Shown here: piece after piece, positions 22,173 to 35,453 of the stretch
Layout of the letters: every line of letters begins with the position of its first letter
How positions within the stretch are numbered: the first letter of the stretch is position 1
Source of the DNA: Beta vulgaris subsp. vulgaris
Taxonomy: Eukaryota > Streptophyta > Magnoliopsida > Caryophyllales > Amaranthaceae
Direction of reading: 5' to 3'
Length of the DNA: 64,000 nucleotides
NCBI RefSeq assembly: GCF_026745355.1
Contig: NC_079208.1
Coordinates: 58,514,892 to 58,578,891, forward strand
Translations under genes and position numbers: made by a program
The notes under the pieces: generated by a model
Seen by the model: only the letters and a program-made list of their open reading frames with translations
Told to the model about the DNA's origin: nothing
Databases searched by the model: none

Positions 22173-25100
22173 ATGGCGAGAACCCTAATTTCATCCTCGC
22201 CATTTATCGGAACTGTTCTTCCATCGAAATCCTCTCGTTATGGACTCTATTCTCTTCCTCATCGAAGCAAGTTTATAAGCACAACTGTGAAATTCAGTTT
22301 TCAGCAAATTCCTCCGATTTCTTCAATCGAAAGTTCTATCAATTTGAGCGAAGCTTACAGTAAAGCTGAAAGTATTCTTTATACTCTCGCTGATGCCGCC
22401 GTTTCTGCTTCTCCCGACGCTTCTGGAGCTACTGTTCAGAAAAGTGGTGGCTGGTTCGGGTTTATTTCCGACGCCATGGAAGTCGTTTTGAAGGTGAATT
22501 TCGGTTTTGTGTTGTGAATTGAGAAATCGTCTTGTATTTCCGTGTTTTTGTTTTATTGTATAATCTGTTGGTTTAGGTAGTTTTTGGTGTTGTTTGATGG
22601 ATAAAGTAGGAAATATTGTATGTAGTTTTGGTGCTGATGCAATTGAATTAGGAAATTATAAGCAGTTTTGATCCTTGAAGTAAAATATTACTTGATTTCA
22701 GTGTTTAGCGGTTTAGTAAGTGATTAAGAAAATAATTGTTCTGTATCAAATAATTTGAGATGATTAGGTATTTAATAAAATGAATTAGGAAATTACAAGC
22801 AGTTTTGATCCTGGTAGTCGTAAAATATTACTCGATTTCAGTGTTTAGCGCCTGCGGTATAGTAAGTGATTAAGAAAATAATTGTTTTGTATCAGACAAT
22901 CTGAGGTTAATGTTTGCAAAATTTGACAAATCTATCATCCTACTGTAAAGTATGTTTATTCGCTGCAAAAATAATACTATAGGTAGATTAGGTGTTGAAG
23001 GCAAGTTTACGATATTATGTATTTAGAATTTGTGTTTATATATATTTATATACTTGTATGTGATATGTTATGATAACAATTTTGATTGATGCATTTGTTG
23101 AAATAATGTGTTGCAATATGAGGAGAGATAGAATCGGTAATGAAGAGTATCACTGTAGGATTAGAGTGGCAGCTATCGAGGACTAAATGGAGGAAAACCA
23201 ATAGTCAGAACTTATTCACTGGCAACATCATGAAGTACTGGTCTGGAGTGGAAATAATAAGAAAAGGTTAGGTAATTTAAGGAAGGGATAATAAAGGAAA
23301 TAGAGATGTTGTGTTTCGAGGAGTGAACAGCATTGGAAAAGAGGTGAGTCGAGGAGTGTGATTACATGACCAATCAGGAGGATATCAATTTTTTTTTAAA
23401 ACTTTATAATTCATATAGGCAACCCAATCCTTTGGGATTAAGGTTGTCTTGATTTATTCTTTTGCTCAAGGGTTTATAGTTGGATGCTGAACATAAACTA
23501 TATGATGGGAGTTGTTGTTGGCTTGTTGCTGCTAGCCTGCTACCAAGTACCAATTATACCAATGGTGCGTTAAAAGTGAATTAGATATACAAGAAAAATT
23601 CTATGATACCCCTAAGGTTTTTACGTTGTCTCATTATAAATGCATTTCGATCTAGCTAAAGTGAACAGGAATTCTCGTAAATATACTCTTATGGCCCTTC
23701 TTGCTCATTAATGTAAGTCAACTCATAATCATGGTAGGTTTTCTTTTCCAAATCATTGAGAATTGAAACAAGAGAGAGTAATTATTTCCTCAATAAATAA
23801 CCTTTGTATATAAGTAAAGGCATAATTATCAATGTATATCCTTTAGTGATCAATATGTTTGATACCTTATAAAAGAATGGTCATAAACTACCATTCATTG
23901 GAATTCAAGCTTTTTTCCAGGTAAGTCAAGCACCAGGGGTACAAAGTACAATGTACAATATTAAAATTCTCTAGGGTACAGCAAAATATTCCCCTTATTA
24001 GTTTGGGCTAATGTAGAATAACTTGAAAGTTATGGAGATAGCTCAGATTGGAACTTTCAATCTTCTGAAAGGAATCATGGAAAGCAATATTGTTTGTCAT
24101 GGTCATTGGTGAACTGCTGGAGAGGCATGAAACGTTACTTCGGAGTTGGAACGCAAAAATGACTATTGTTTATCAAATTATTCGGACCTGTAAAACTTTC
24201 TTCATGATCAATTAAATTTCTAGATGTACTTTGCCAATAATAGCTTAAGTAAACTGTCTTGAACATCAATGATAATGAAAAATCACTCAGGTGGCATTTA
24301 CCTTCTCATTGATTTTATTGAGAGAGGACTAGAGGAGATATGCTCTCTTTTCCGTTTATAATTGAATCTAACAGCTAAACCACTTACGAACTCATTTGAA
24401 TACTATCACTATGCTAACTTTTGCTGACAATGCATATTAAAACTTCAAAAATTTATTAAAGCAACTATTAGCCACTACAGCTTCTTCCTATGCTGAATAT
24501 AAACCCTGCAAGCTGTTAATAAAGAAGTGTTGCAGTACTGATCTCATTCTCAATATCTGACTTCCTATATCTTGCTATCCTTATACCCTTTGTGCATGCA
24601 TATGTTTTTCATCATATTCGTTGGTATGTAGTGTGAAGTTGGATATGATATAGCAGTTTGATAGATACAGTAAATAGTTTTCTTTCTCATTTTTCAACCT
24701 TTTTCTGCTCTTTTGGCACTTGTATGGTTATTTGTATTTCTTGTACTCGCTTTCCCTTAGGACTTTTAGTCTATGTGAAATAATTTCTTTGCGGTGAAAC
24801 AATATGCTCAGTGGTGAAGGTAAGCTGTGTGTATCGCACGACCCCTCTAAACTGTGTTCTGTAAACTTCACTAGGTAGTCATCTGTTGTATAGTTTGTTT
24901 TTTAACAGATGAGCATGTCTTTCACTTGTAAATTGTTTTCTTTATTCACTGGTTAGGTTATGAAGGACGGGCTTTCAGCTTTACACGTGCCTTATTCATA
25001 TGGATTTGCAATCATATTGCTTACTGTCCTCGTAAAAGTTGCAACTTTTCCTTTGACAAAGCAACAAGTAAGTGTTTAATCGTTTATCTTTTTCTCCATA

Positions 25101-28100
25101 ACTTAATTGATAGATTAAGGGCCGATGACTTGCTCTTTTATAAGATTGTTCATTAAGAACAGCACAAAATCTGTTATATGATTTATGGCTTAATTCTGCT
25201 TGATCCAAGTCATTGATCTCTGGTCGAGAAATTTGATTTAGGCATTTACGCATGTAATGATTAAGGTTAGAGGTCAGGAAACGTTGTGGTTTGCGGTAAT
25301 CATCTTTCAAGATTCGAATGTCCCTGATTGAGATATGTCCTTTGCTATATATTTGCACCAATTGACTTTGCTTTTGGTGGACGAGATAGACCCATATGTC
25401 TGATTTAGCTTTGCAACTCTCTCAAAGGAAGAGAAATCACACAAGAAATTGTAACGCTAGGACAGTATGATGCTTGAATACCTTGTTGGAACTACTTGTG
25501 CTTTTACGGTAATGTTAGCTTATTGATATATATATATATATTTCTTTTGCAGGTTGAATCAACGTTGGCAATGCAGAATCTTCAACCAAAGATAAAAGCC
25601 ATACAAGAAAGATACAAAGGAAATCAGGTAGCATTTCACAAAATTGGTTCTTATTTTTGCATGGGCAGTTGTTGAGTTGATTTTGAAGCTTTCACCAGTA
25701 ACACAGTACTGTGTAGTGCAATATTATGAGGACCTGTGTGATTATGAGTTTCTTGTAAAGTGATTTAGCCATTGGGTGAGTTGTGCTCTATGAAGATGTC
25801 AAAGAGCTCAAAATTTCACCGTAGAAGTGATGACCTCGTCATGAGAACATCGAACACAAGCAACTGCATTACTCTCCATATGCTAGTTATATTTTGCCTA
25901 CACCATGATATTTCATTCTTTTACCTTCACTTTCCCTTCTCTTGTTGTCTTCTTCTTTCTGAGACCAATGGTATGATATGGTGGTGCTCTTCAAGTTAAT
26001 TTGTAAGTACAGTTTCTGATGTAGTTATTTGTTTCTTTTCTAGGAAAGAATACAACTCGAGACATCACGTCTTTATAAGCAGGCTGGGGTTAATCCATTG
26101 GCAGGTGAACTTTCGATTAGAATTTCATGTTCTATGTTTTTTTAATATATAGACTATGAAATAACTTGCCATTGTCAAGCTTTAGCATATTATGGTCCTT
26201 TCTCTAGCTAATATCTTAATATGAGGACCAAACTAGGATTCCACTGAATTAGGGAAAGGTTGGGATGAGAATGAAAAGAAAAATGTTTCTTATAGAAGTA
26301 CTTATCTGGACATAATGATTTTTATAAGTAGCCAGATTTAAAACCTTCAAATTTTTATTGAACATGGGAATAAGGATAACCAACAAACATACAAGCTTCA
26401 ACTGTGGGTTCAAACTTTGCTCAACGCCATCTTGGGTGTGGAAACACAACATTCAAGCTCGCAAAAATTTTTATTGAACATGGGAATAAGGATAACCAAC
26501 AAACATACAAGCTTCAACTGTGGGTTCAAACTTTGCTCAACGCCATCTTGGGTGTGGAAACACAACATTCAAGCTCTCAAAAACATCCAGTGTCTGATTC
26601 ATGACCATATAAATTTTCGTAGGGTGATTGAGGTCTTAAAAGGGGGGACCAGGGTGATTGAGGTCTTAAAAGGGGGGGCCCTTCCCACCAAATAAATGGC
26701 ACACCATACACTGTCATTCAGATAATCTGATTATTGGAAAAACAGTGCCCTTGCTGTCGCCAGTGAATGTCTGTTTTTATTAACTGATTCATTCTATTGT
26801 GGCACCGTATATATGTGCAGCTCCTTTGGTGCTCAATGCCTTTGCTAATATATTTTCTTGTTATCTCCTTCACACAACTCTCTCACATCATAAGCCCTTA
26901 CACAATGCACCTCACAATATTAAAGTGATCCTCAACTAAAGTACTGGAATTCGAAAATAAGAATCAAATATGAATTGTACCTCACAGAAAGTGTAGGTTG
27001 TCTTCTTAAAGTCGTCTTTAGTACTACTGGTAGTAAAAGGTAGCCCAGTTTGTTCAACCATCTGCGAACAATAATGGGCATTTGCCTAGCTCCGATTGAT
27101 GGAAAGGAATATGAGTAGATCTCAAGTGCCAGAGTTTGGCTTTATTTACAGCAAAAAACATTTGTGAACATTTTTTTTTTATATCAGTGGTAGCTATAGC
27201 CTATAGGAGGCATTATTTGTCGTAATATAGCAGGTGAAGGAATTAAAAGGACATTAACGCTTTCGCTAACAGTGGAAATGAGCCTATTTTATTCTGATAC
27301 AAGTAGCTTCAACTTCTTTCATGTTCTGAAACCTTTTTTCTTGAGCCAAGATAGCTTGAATCCCTCTTGTTTCCAAATGAGAATCTTCTCACTATTTCCT
27401 ACTCTAGACATTCGTCCCGATCCTGGTGTGTGGTGACTGTATGATCCCTATTATTCCACTGAATATGAATATCAAGTCATTATTGTTAACTATGAAACTT
27501 TATATTCTTCATTCTGCTTGGAGATGAGGCTTGTTGTAAACATCCACATGCCTTTCTTTCTTGCATAGAAGGCTATGTGCTTCGGAGATGACTGGAACTG
27601 GCTGCATCATAAAAATGGCTCCTCGTACTACTCTGTAGTTTCCCTTCGATCTGACTAAGGATTGCGTCATTTTCTGATCTTGATGAACATTATGGTGTAT
27701 TTGAGTCAGATTACAACCGCAGTCACAAGGGCACAGGCAGAGGATGTATTAAGCCAAATCATCATGATTTTGGTGAATTATATAGGAATGCTTACTGTTC
27801 CTTGAGACAAGTCAGATATTTCTTGCTGTCATGAATGCATCCAAATCTCTCCTCAAATAGTTGCATCTCCCTTGGAATATAGAAGTACAAAACAGTTCTT
27901 GTTTTTTTTTTTTTTTGTTTTGTTTTGTAGACATTCCAAACCCTCGTGATTATTATTTTGTTACACTATCAACATTTGGTACATGACTTTTGATAGGAAC
28001 CATCAGCGATACATAACTTGGTTTTATAAGACAACAGTATCAACATTGATCATATCCAATAACCAAAACCACCGTCGTGAAAATTAGCAGCTCATTATCT

Positions 28101-31100
28101 CATTTCAGGGTTTATCAAAAGGATGAAGGAAGTACGCACTAGTAGGATGCCGAAGAGGATCAGTTTGGTTTTATCAGACAAAGCTATTAACATTAACCTT
28201 TTCCAATTACCAAAGCAACCACCATAGAATTAGGAGCCAGTTATCTCATTTCAGGATTATCAAAAGGATGAAGGAGATTCTTACTGAATTTAAAGTCATC
28301 ATTTTGAATCGAATCAATCAAGATGTGATGATTTTGATGAATTTGAATCAATTCTCAAGTTTATTCCAAATGAGAACTTAACAAGTAGATGTGATTTTTG
28401 TTTGACTAAATCAAATGAATAATTCAACTAGAGAATCAAGAAATTTTAATGATGAAGGAACCTGACCTGCTCTAATACGAGACCATCAGAAGCAAGAGGA
28501 CACCATGATTCTATCAAACAGGAGATGAAAACTTATGAATGAAAATCTCAATTCTAGCTTCTTACTGTGTCAGCTTGTTAATACTACTTACGTACTAGTA
28601 CACGTAGCTTAATGCAGAAGGAAAGAATCCTATGAACTCTAACAAAATATTGACTTTGGTACTGGTTGTAACTAATCATGCAGCTGCTCTTCTGACCTCT
28701 TCAGTTTGAACAAATGTTTGACCCAGTGTTACCTAATTCCCCCGGGAATCGCGAATTGAGAAAAGCAAATTATGGCCGGTTTTCGTTCATTTTTGGCTCA
28801 TTTTGGGTGAATTGGCGAATTCAAAAGGCGAATTAGATAGCGAATTAGGTAACACTGGTTTGACCCAATCTTGTACTTGTGAGGTCTGAACTTGAGTAGA
28901 CTGTCCTAAAGATATCTTGCATTCTTATGGGTCCTCATATTTGTTGTCAAATTTCCTTTTCACGGTGTCTTAAATAGCTTGCAAGTTTTCAGTAATAATA
29001 AATTAAAGCATATACGGTTCAACATAAAGTCTTATATGTGGTTTGCCACACCTACAGTTACAGGTGTTGCCAGTCCACATAGAAGGTTAATTATTGTGTT
29101 TTGAGGTTACTAATTAATATACAGCGGGTACTTATAATTGTCGGGTTTACTTGTTACTATAGTAGGGGAAGTTATAATTGTTGGGGTTAGTGGGTTACTT
29201 ATGTCTTCTACTGGGTTACTTATCTTAAGGATTACTGATCAATATAATAAGATCTACTTATAATCTTTTTAGGGTTACTTCTAATTTTTTGGGGTTACTT
29301 ACCATTATTAAGGTTTACGTGTACAAAGGAGTTACTTATCTCTTAATATAGTTAGTTTCTCTTTTATGCGCGGCGACATAGTTGTTATTCGTGCAGCCCT
29401 ATAGTTGCTAACCATGTGGCCTGCCGCACAGAAGACTTGCTGATGCAATATGCCACAAACTAAAATGCTGTCGGTTTGAAGTAATAATATAATTTGTGGA
29501 AGAAGTCAAAATATATGATGTTCCCTTAATGTTTCTCATCCTCTGGAGACAAAAACTAATATGGAATGCAAAGAGTATTTATGATTCAATCGTGCAATTC
29601 CTAGATTTATTATCATATTGGTAAGTGGCAACATATCTAGTTCGATCTTATGACTAGGTGGTTTATGTAGCCTGGAATTCTGGGTTGGGGGGTGTTACTA
29701 TATCAATGGCTGGGCTATAGAGTATATAATGCCACTATCATGTACTTTATCTGTTTCATAGTACTTGCAACAAAGCTCGTTGGTACTCAGTTTTAGGAGG
29801 ATGACATACAAGGTAAATGACTTATTAAATTGTATAATTTAAACACCGGCAAGAGGAATGATTATGTTCTAATTTTATTTCATTTATTTGTCTGTTTACC
29901 TAGTCTATCGTCCTTCCAAAATCGCATGCCAAGAAGCTTGGGTTTAAGTAATTTGAAACTGAGGAAGTATAATATATGTTGGCTAGATACTGTAAACTGC
30001 TGAAATACATGATTCTAGACTTACCTTTTGTCTCGTGATTTTGAGGGTCTGGAGCTGTATTGATGTCTCTCTCTTTTTCCTATGTTCACATACGACAGGC
30101 TGTCTGCCTACTTTGGCAACAATACCAGTGTGGATAGGATTGTATCAAGCTCTTTCGAATGTAGCTAATGAGGTGATTTTCAAGCTATGTGCCGATAGTT
30201 GCCATATGAGGGTTATCTCAAAATTTACTTATGTGAACTAACTTATCATCTGAACTTCTTTACTTGAAGGGGCTGTTTACAGAAGGATTTTTTTGGATTC
30301 CTTCTTTGGGGGGACCAACTACAATTGCTGCACGTCAAAGTGGTGCTGGTGTCTCCTGGCTCTTTCCTTTTGTGGTACTACTACCTTAAATCAGTGAAAT
30401 TTCTACCAGTTTTACTGGATGCATTTCTGTATTATACTATCACTTATTTGTTTGGTGAGTTTTGGTTCTATCCTAGTGAAGCAACATCAATCTTTTATTT
30501 GTCATATGTTGTCTTTAGGGTCCCCTACTTGCCCCCTTCTTTCCGAGGAAAATTTTAGTTTGCTATTGTTGGAGAGTACTGTCATGAGTCTCTTGCTATC
30601 TAACTTCAATTGTTTATGTGCATGGTCTGAATAGGCTGGGATCCAATAACATAGCTAGAGGATAAATTTAGTTTGAAGAATGTGATCAAAATGTTTCATT
30701 CAGTTCACTTTATGTTGTTGAGGGCCTATGATATTCTGGCGTGGAGAAAAAAGAGTAAGGACATTGCCTGTGGCTTTGCATAAGCTTTATTTGAGCCAGA
30801 ATTTTTAGGTCTGAAAGTAGAGAAAAGCCTTTGCCAGCCTGTTGATCATCCTGATGCTGAAAATCAAAGAAAGAAGGTCCATCTTCCCACCTAATTTGTT
30901 GGTCAAACCAACAATCCTTTCTGGAAGTAATAGAGTTGATGATTCATTTAAGTGAACGGAGAAGGTTGCACTGTGATGACTGATTGAAGATCAGACAGAT
31001 GGAGGAGTCGAGGGAATCTAGCTGATTCCAGTGGGGGATTGCACAGTAGCTTTAGCAGTTTCATGTCACTTTGTATGCTTTTGTTAGTTTTAAAGTCTTT

Positions 31101-33965
31101 CCTCTCTGGTTCATTTCTCTTAGGTTCATTGTTGCTCTAGCCTTGTTGTTCTCGTTGTCACTTTAGCTAGACCAGCTGATTAAAGCCTGGCCCTCTAATT
31201 TGGGCAATTTTGCTTACTTTTCTAGCCTTTTTGGAGTAATCAAGTGTCTTGTGGAATAAAACAACTGCACTTTGTTTATATATAATATATAATGAAAGTA
31301 GCATATAACAGCGAGGTTATTACCCCCCCTTCCCGTATTTCTTGGCAAGGGGCTATATGTCTAGGAAGTGACTCTTGCTTGAGTGCTATCTCAGGTTGTT
31401 GATTTCTACTGTCCCTTTGCATTCAATGTCCAACTTTTTTCTTAATTCTTATTGCTCGAACACCAAATTAGCCACCTTTTGTGCATATGCTGACTTTCCG
31501 ATCCCTGGACTGCTGTCACTGTACCAATCAGAAATTCTTTCTTCAACTCGTTTTGTCTTCATCTCCCTTAAGTTTTTGTCACGGCAGCTATTCGGTTTCA
31601 CGACTGTCTTAAAATCATTGTAGGTTCTTGTTTGTCACTCAACTTTCTCGCGTCTCATGTATGCTGTTCGTGCTGTTTTTGTTTGTTTATGGTCTTGTGT
31701 ATCACCTTCCATTCTTCATTCTGATATTATGTCACTTTGCAGGATGGTCATCCACCTCTGGGATGGAATGATACTGCAGCCTATCTTGTTTTGCCTGTCT
31801 TGCTTGTCGTCTCACAATATGTTTCAATGGAGCTTATGAAGCCTCCGGAGGTAAGAACATCTGCCTTTCTTTTATCTGTTATTCATTGTTTACCTATATA
31901 TTTTAAGATGACAATTGCTGAAAGGCATCCTTCGACAGACTGATCCAGCTCAGAAGAATTCACTTCTCATCCTCAAGTTCCTTCCCCTCATGATTGGTTA
32001 TTTTTCATTATCCGTCCCATCCGGATTATCCATATACTGGTTTCTCTCCGAATCCTTCTCTCCATTCTCATTTTTGTCTTCAGTGTTTTTAGTATTTCAT
32101 GTATTTGCAAAGATAGTAGAGCAGTTTCTGCATTGTATCAGTTCGTGTTTATGTGGCTGATATTGCACTGGCAGCACTGTCATAGTATCATGCATAAATA
32201 ATGTCATAGTTCTGGAAGAATGTTGCCTTAATAAATTGATATGAAGGTCAAGTCTCGTAAAACCAGTACTAATATATGATGGTTCATCAAGATTGTTTTC
32301 CAGTGAGTATATGTGTGATGCGTCATGTCAACAACTAGAAACTACACAATAGCAATTTAAAATCTCAATATCTGAAGCATATGACATTGGTTGGCAGGTT
32401 TACAAATAATGTCCTTAGTACTGCACAGCAGGTATGGCTGCGCAAGTTAGGTGGCGCAACGCCTGTTGTGAATAAGAATGCCAGTGGAATTATTAGTGCT
32501 GGAAAGGCAAAGCGATCTGCTTCCCAACCTGCTCAGCTTGATGACAGGTATGGATTATACCGGATATGTTAACTTCATGTAGTGTTTATTAATGATAGGT
32601 TTCTCAATGTCCCTCTTATTTTTGAAAAATAGGTCAAGACAATTTAACGAAGCAGCAAGAGGGCAACATATGAGCAAAGCACTGCCAGATGATCAGGCAT
32701 CTGTATCTGGTTCTGAAATGGGGTTAGATGAGGAATCCAAAGAAACAGTAAGCAACTTACCATGGAGATTTCTTATTTAAATCAAATGATACTAAGAAAT
32801 AGAGACTGAACTTTCTGTTCTTTTAATTAGCCAGAATATACAATATTGATGGCTGTCTTGATCTTTAAACTTTAAAGATGTCAATTGTCTATTTCTTCAT
32901 CTTTAGATACTATGATGTTTGTGGTGTTTGGATTTCTTTATCTAACTTGATACATATTCTCTTATGTGGCCATTGTAAGGAGAGGTATAAATGTGAGGCC
33001 CAGGTGTAAATTCTTACTCATGTTTCTGAACCTTATCATCTAATCGATGTCTAAGATTCCAATGCTACTAAATACTAGAATCACATGCATTGTTTTGAGC
33101 ATTCTGTAAGTTTTTTTCATGAAGCTAGTGCACCTAGGCGTCAGAGTTGGCTTGTTAATCTATTAGCACCACTCATGAATAGATTACTGCTGGAGACAGG
33201 TTCAAGAATAATTGTATTGATGTGTTGCAATGGTCATAATCCATTGTGCTAGGAATTTATGATGTCCGAAGTTAGAAAATAACAGCCGTATATTAAGGAC
33301 TTCCTGGCAGGTTTAGAGAGGGATAAGGATAGTGGCCTCATAAGGCAGGGGTTGTCAGACATATCACATAGGGTATGGAGTCGATAAGAAATGTCTAAAT
33401 TTTCTATTTCTTTCTATAACCATATTTGCTGTATGTCAAAGAGTTGAATACATCCAGCTTCTTTGCCAAAGTTGATTAACATTAGATAATTATTTTAAAT
33501 GATGTAGACTTCTAGTTCTTATCATCTCGATTTGCATGATCAGTGAAGTCGAGTGCGACTGTGCATCTTGTGTTCCAAGGGAATCTATGTGTCAGTGAGT
33601 CACTGTTGTTTTGTAGTGTCTCTATGCTTCCTGTGTGAAATGCAGTAGCGTCTCATTATCTTGATTCTATAACAGCATGGAGTTTCTCACTTGACCGGAA
33701 GTCCTCTACTCTTTAGTAGTTCCGAATATATTTTCCCAATCTTCAAAAGTATCTATTACATTGATCCCATCATTCAGCTGTAATCTGAGGTGTGAATATT
33801 AAGTGCTGACTTGATAAAATGGTGTTGCACTGAACATCCTATCATGTGGGCTTCTTTTGACAGGATGAATTAGAAGAGGCGTATGCGTCAAGTGGCAGCA
33901 AGCAGATTCCCAAATATTCCTCTCCAAAGAAGAGCAAGCGATCAAAGCGAAAGCGTGTGGGTTGA
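22173..33965 (+). CDS. ALB4: Chloroplast membrane protein insertase, ALB4/ALB3 (YidC/Oxa1 family)
   Basis: Eleven exons were resolved by frame and splice sites: 22173-22493, 24957-25067, 25553-25627, 26044-26104, 30099-30172, 30270-30374, 31743-31850, 31939-32039, 32398-32547, 32633-32747, 33864-33965. They give 440 residues. A Ser-rich N-terminal stretch of about 50-60 residues looks like a chloroplast transit peptide. The YidC/Oxa1 core follows: VPYSYGFAIILLTVLVKV, FPLTKQQVEST, LAGCLPTLATIPVWIGLYQA, GFFWIPSLGGPT, WLFPFV, GWNDTAAYLVLPVLLV, LPLMIGYFSLSVPSGLSIYW, NNVLSTAQQVWL. These are the thylakoid insertase transmembrane segments. The C-terminal tail is short, basic and Lys/Arg-rich (KKSKRSKRKRVG), and lacks the long cpSRP43-binding tail of ALB3, so I favour ALB4. 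It inserts and assembles thylakoid proteins. The introns carry several repeats and one MITE. Confidence 0.93.
26349..26580. repeat. Tandem duplication, 116-bp unit x2, in ALB4 intron 4
   Basis: Two direct copies (26349-26464 and 26465-26580) are nearly identical and share words such as attgaacatgggaataagg and cttgggtgtggaaacacaac. Near-perfect identity implies a recent duplication. The frames that cross it are not coding. Confidence 0.9.
26621..26680. repeat. Tandem duplication, 30-bp unit x2
   Basis: The unit agggtgattgaggtctt plus aaaagggggg occurs twice back to back. It lies 40 bp after the 116-bp duplication in the same intron. Confidence 0.8.
28726..28857. mobile_element. 132-bp foldback MITE with 10-bp target duplication in ALB4 intron 4
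   Basis: The ends gtgttacctaattc and gaattaggtaacac are inverted. A 10-bp direct repeat gtttgaccca flanks it at 28716-28725 and 28858-28867. A 9-11 bp duplication suits Mutator-like elements. The interior is AT/GC mixed with gaattcgcc-like motifs and is non-coding. Confidence 0.75.
29104..29340. repeat. Degenerate array of GGGTTACTTAT-like units
   Basis: About nine imperfect copies of a motif around 'gggttacttat' at irregular spacing of 20-35 bp within ALB4 intron 4. The copies diverge strongly, so this is either an old minisatellite or a degenerate element. Confidence 0.45.
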
Positions 33966-34938
33966 CTGCATTAGTTGTATGTAGTTTCTATTCAGTTTTG
34001 TATATCTAATGAAATGATACCCTAGTCAGTGTCATAGTGGCTGTTTTATTGGCTATTTGTGTGTTACAAAGCTGCTCATTTGCTATCACCCCTTCCATGT
34101 AATTGGGTTGACCACATTTTTGTAAAACCAAATTGTTACAGTATCTAATAGAATCAAAAGCTACCATATTCCTCTACGCCTTTTGTTATTGATATTTTGT
34201 GTAATTTCATGTCATAATAGATGTGTAATGCTGATGATTCACATGAGGGACTTCTAGCAGATGCTATTCTGGTTTTGTGGGTCTTTGTTGGATTCTCTTT
34301 TGGAGAAAAGTTATTTGCACCTTGGAATTCCACTGGTTTATATGGGTTATACTTGTTTGTGCATTGTTATTCAGAGTTATATTGAATCATTGCCTGCTCA
34401 AAAATCAGAACGCTAACAAGCATATTTTGTTTATATCTTCAAATCTTGCATGAATTACCTTGCCTGGTTTCCTATTTACCTCTGTTCATTTTTATTGGTG
34501 TATGGCCGTCTTATATATACTTTGTATGTTATTCGCTATCCATGTATTCAGCATATGCCTACTTCTAGCATGACTGGGCAATTGCACAAAGTTCATTTCA
34601 TCTGCTGGGATTTTATTGAATTCTACATCAGTTGTCTGCTAGGAGATTCACTCGTTAATAATGTTTGAAGCTGTTAAGCATGGAATTCATGAGAAACTTT
34701 ATCCCCCCCCCCCCCCAACACCCCACAAAGAAAAGCAGTTGTTTATCGAGGAACAGCATTCAGAAAGTAACTGCATGCACTATTCACTGCCAGATAAATT
34801 AAGGATACAATAGAGAAGCATAATGAAATTGAAATTGTAATTACTTTCGCATTTTTGTACACCCACAATATCCTAACTCTTAAATAGATGCTCCTGCATT
34901 GTCAGCTCTACTCTTCTTGCAGAATCACTTGCATTTAT
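33966..34938. other. 3' region of the ALB4-type gene and 3' flank of the CLE gene
   Basis: Includes the ALB4 3' UTR and, towards the right end, the 3' UTR of the minus-strand CLE gene. A run of 14 C lies at 34703-34716. No further gene was recognised. Confidence 0.4.
34703..34716. repeat. Homopolymer C14
   Basis: Fourteen C in a row after 'aaactttat'. A second C14 run is at 37350-37363. Such runs are error-prone in sequencing and may not be exact in length. Confidence 0.8.
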
Positions 34939-35453
34939 TCACGGTCTTGTCGGTGGGCGTTGGTTTCCAACTGGATTTGGTCCAGATGGCGTTTTATGAA
35001 TTTTTCTCGTACCATCCTGCCACATGAAACTTCATTTGGTTAGATAAGTGCTTAAACCTTTAAGTGATGGTAATTGGTCTCAAATTATGTACTGTCAATC
35101 CTGATGAAGGGGACTGCTGCAGCACCTACCCAAGAAGGAACATGATGCTTGGTTGGCCACTTCGAGCTGGACTGTGAAGATCGTAGCTTGAAATTGACTG
35201 CAGAAAGTGACCCACAAAAAAAGGTATATCCTTCATGACTTGTTTGTCAGTGTACAATGTATGAAAGTGATAGAACTATGTGTTTTGCTATAGCAATTTG
35301 CATTATCCACTATTACTTCCTAGAATTTGATTGCAAAAAGAGTACCGTACCTGATCTAGTAGCTTGAACCTTGCTGAATGCGCTATTGCATTGAAAAGCC
35401 ACGAAGATAAACCATGCTAAGAGGAGGAGGATGAGTGTATGCCTTCTCGCCAT
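34939..35453 (-). CDS. CLE46: CLE-family signalling peptide precursor, CLE46-like
   Basis: Three exons on the minus strand: 35453-35351, 35197-35130, 35016-34939, giving 82 residues. Splice sites: atcag|gtacgg, ctgcag|tcaat, cttgg|gtaggt, ggcag|gatgg; the frame is kept throughout. Residues 1-27 form a signal peptide (MARRHT, then a leucine-rich core, ending CNSAFS). The mature CLE dodecapeptide is HKTPSGPNPVGN at residues 64-75, with the family's PSGPNP core. A short tail QRPPTRP follows. The HKxPSGPNPxGN form and the following RPP resemble Arabidopsis CLE46. CLE peptides are secreted, proline-hydroxylated and perceived by leucine-rich-repeat receptor kinases that control meristem or vascular activity. 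No single exon is long enough to be noticed as a gene. The structure is predicted from sequence alone. Confidence 0.85.
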
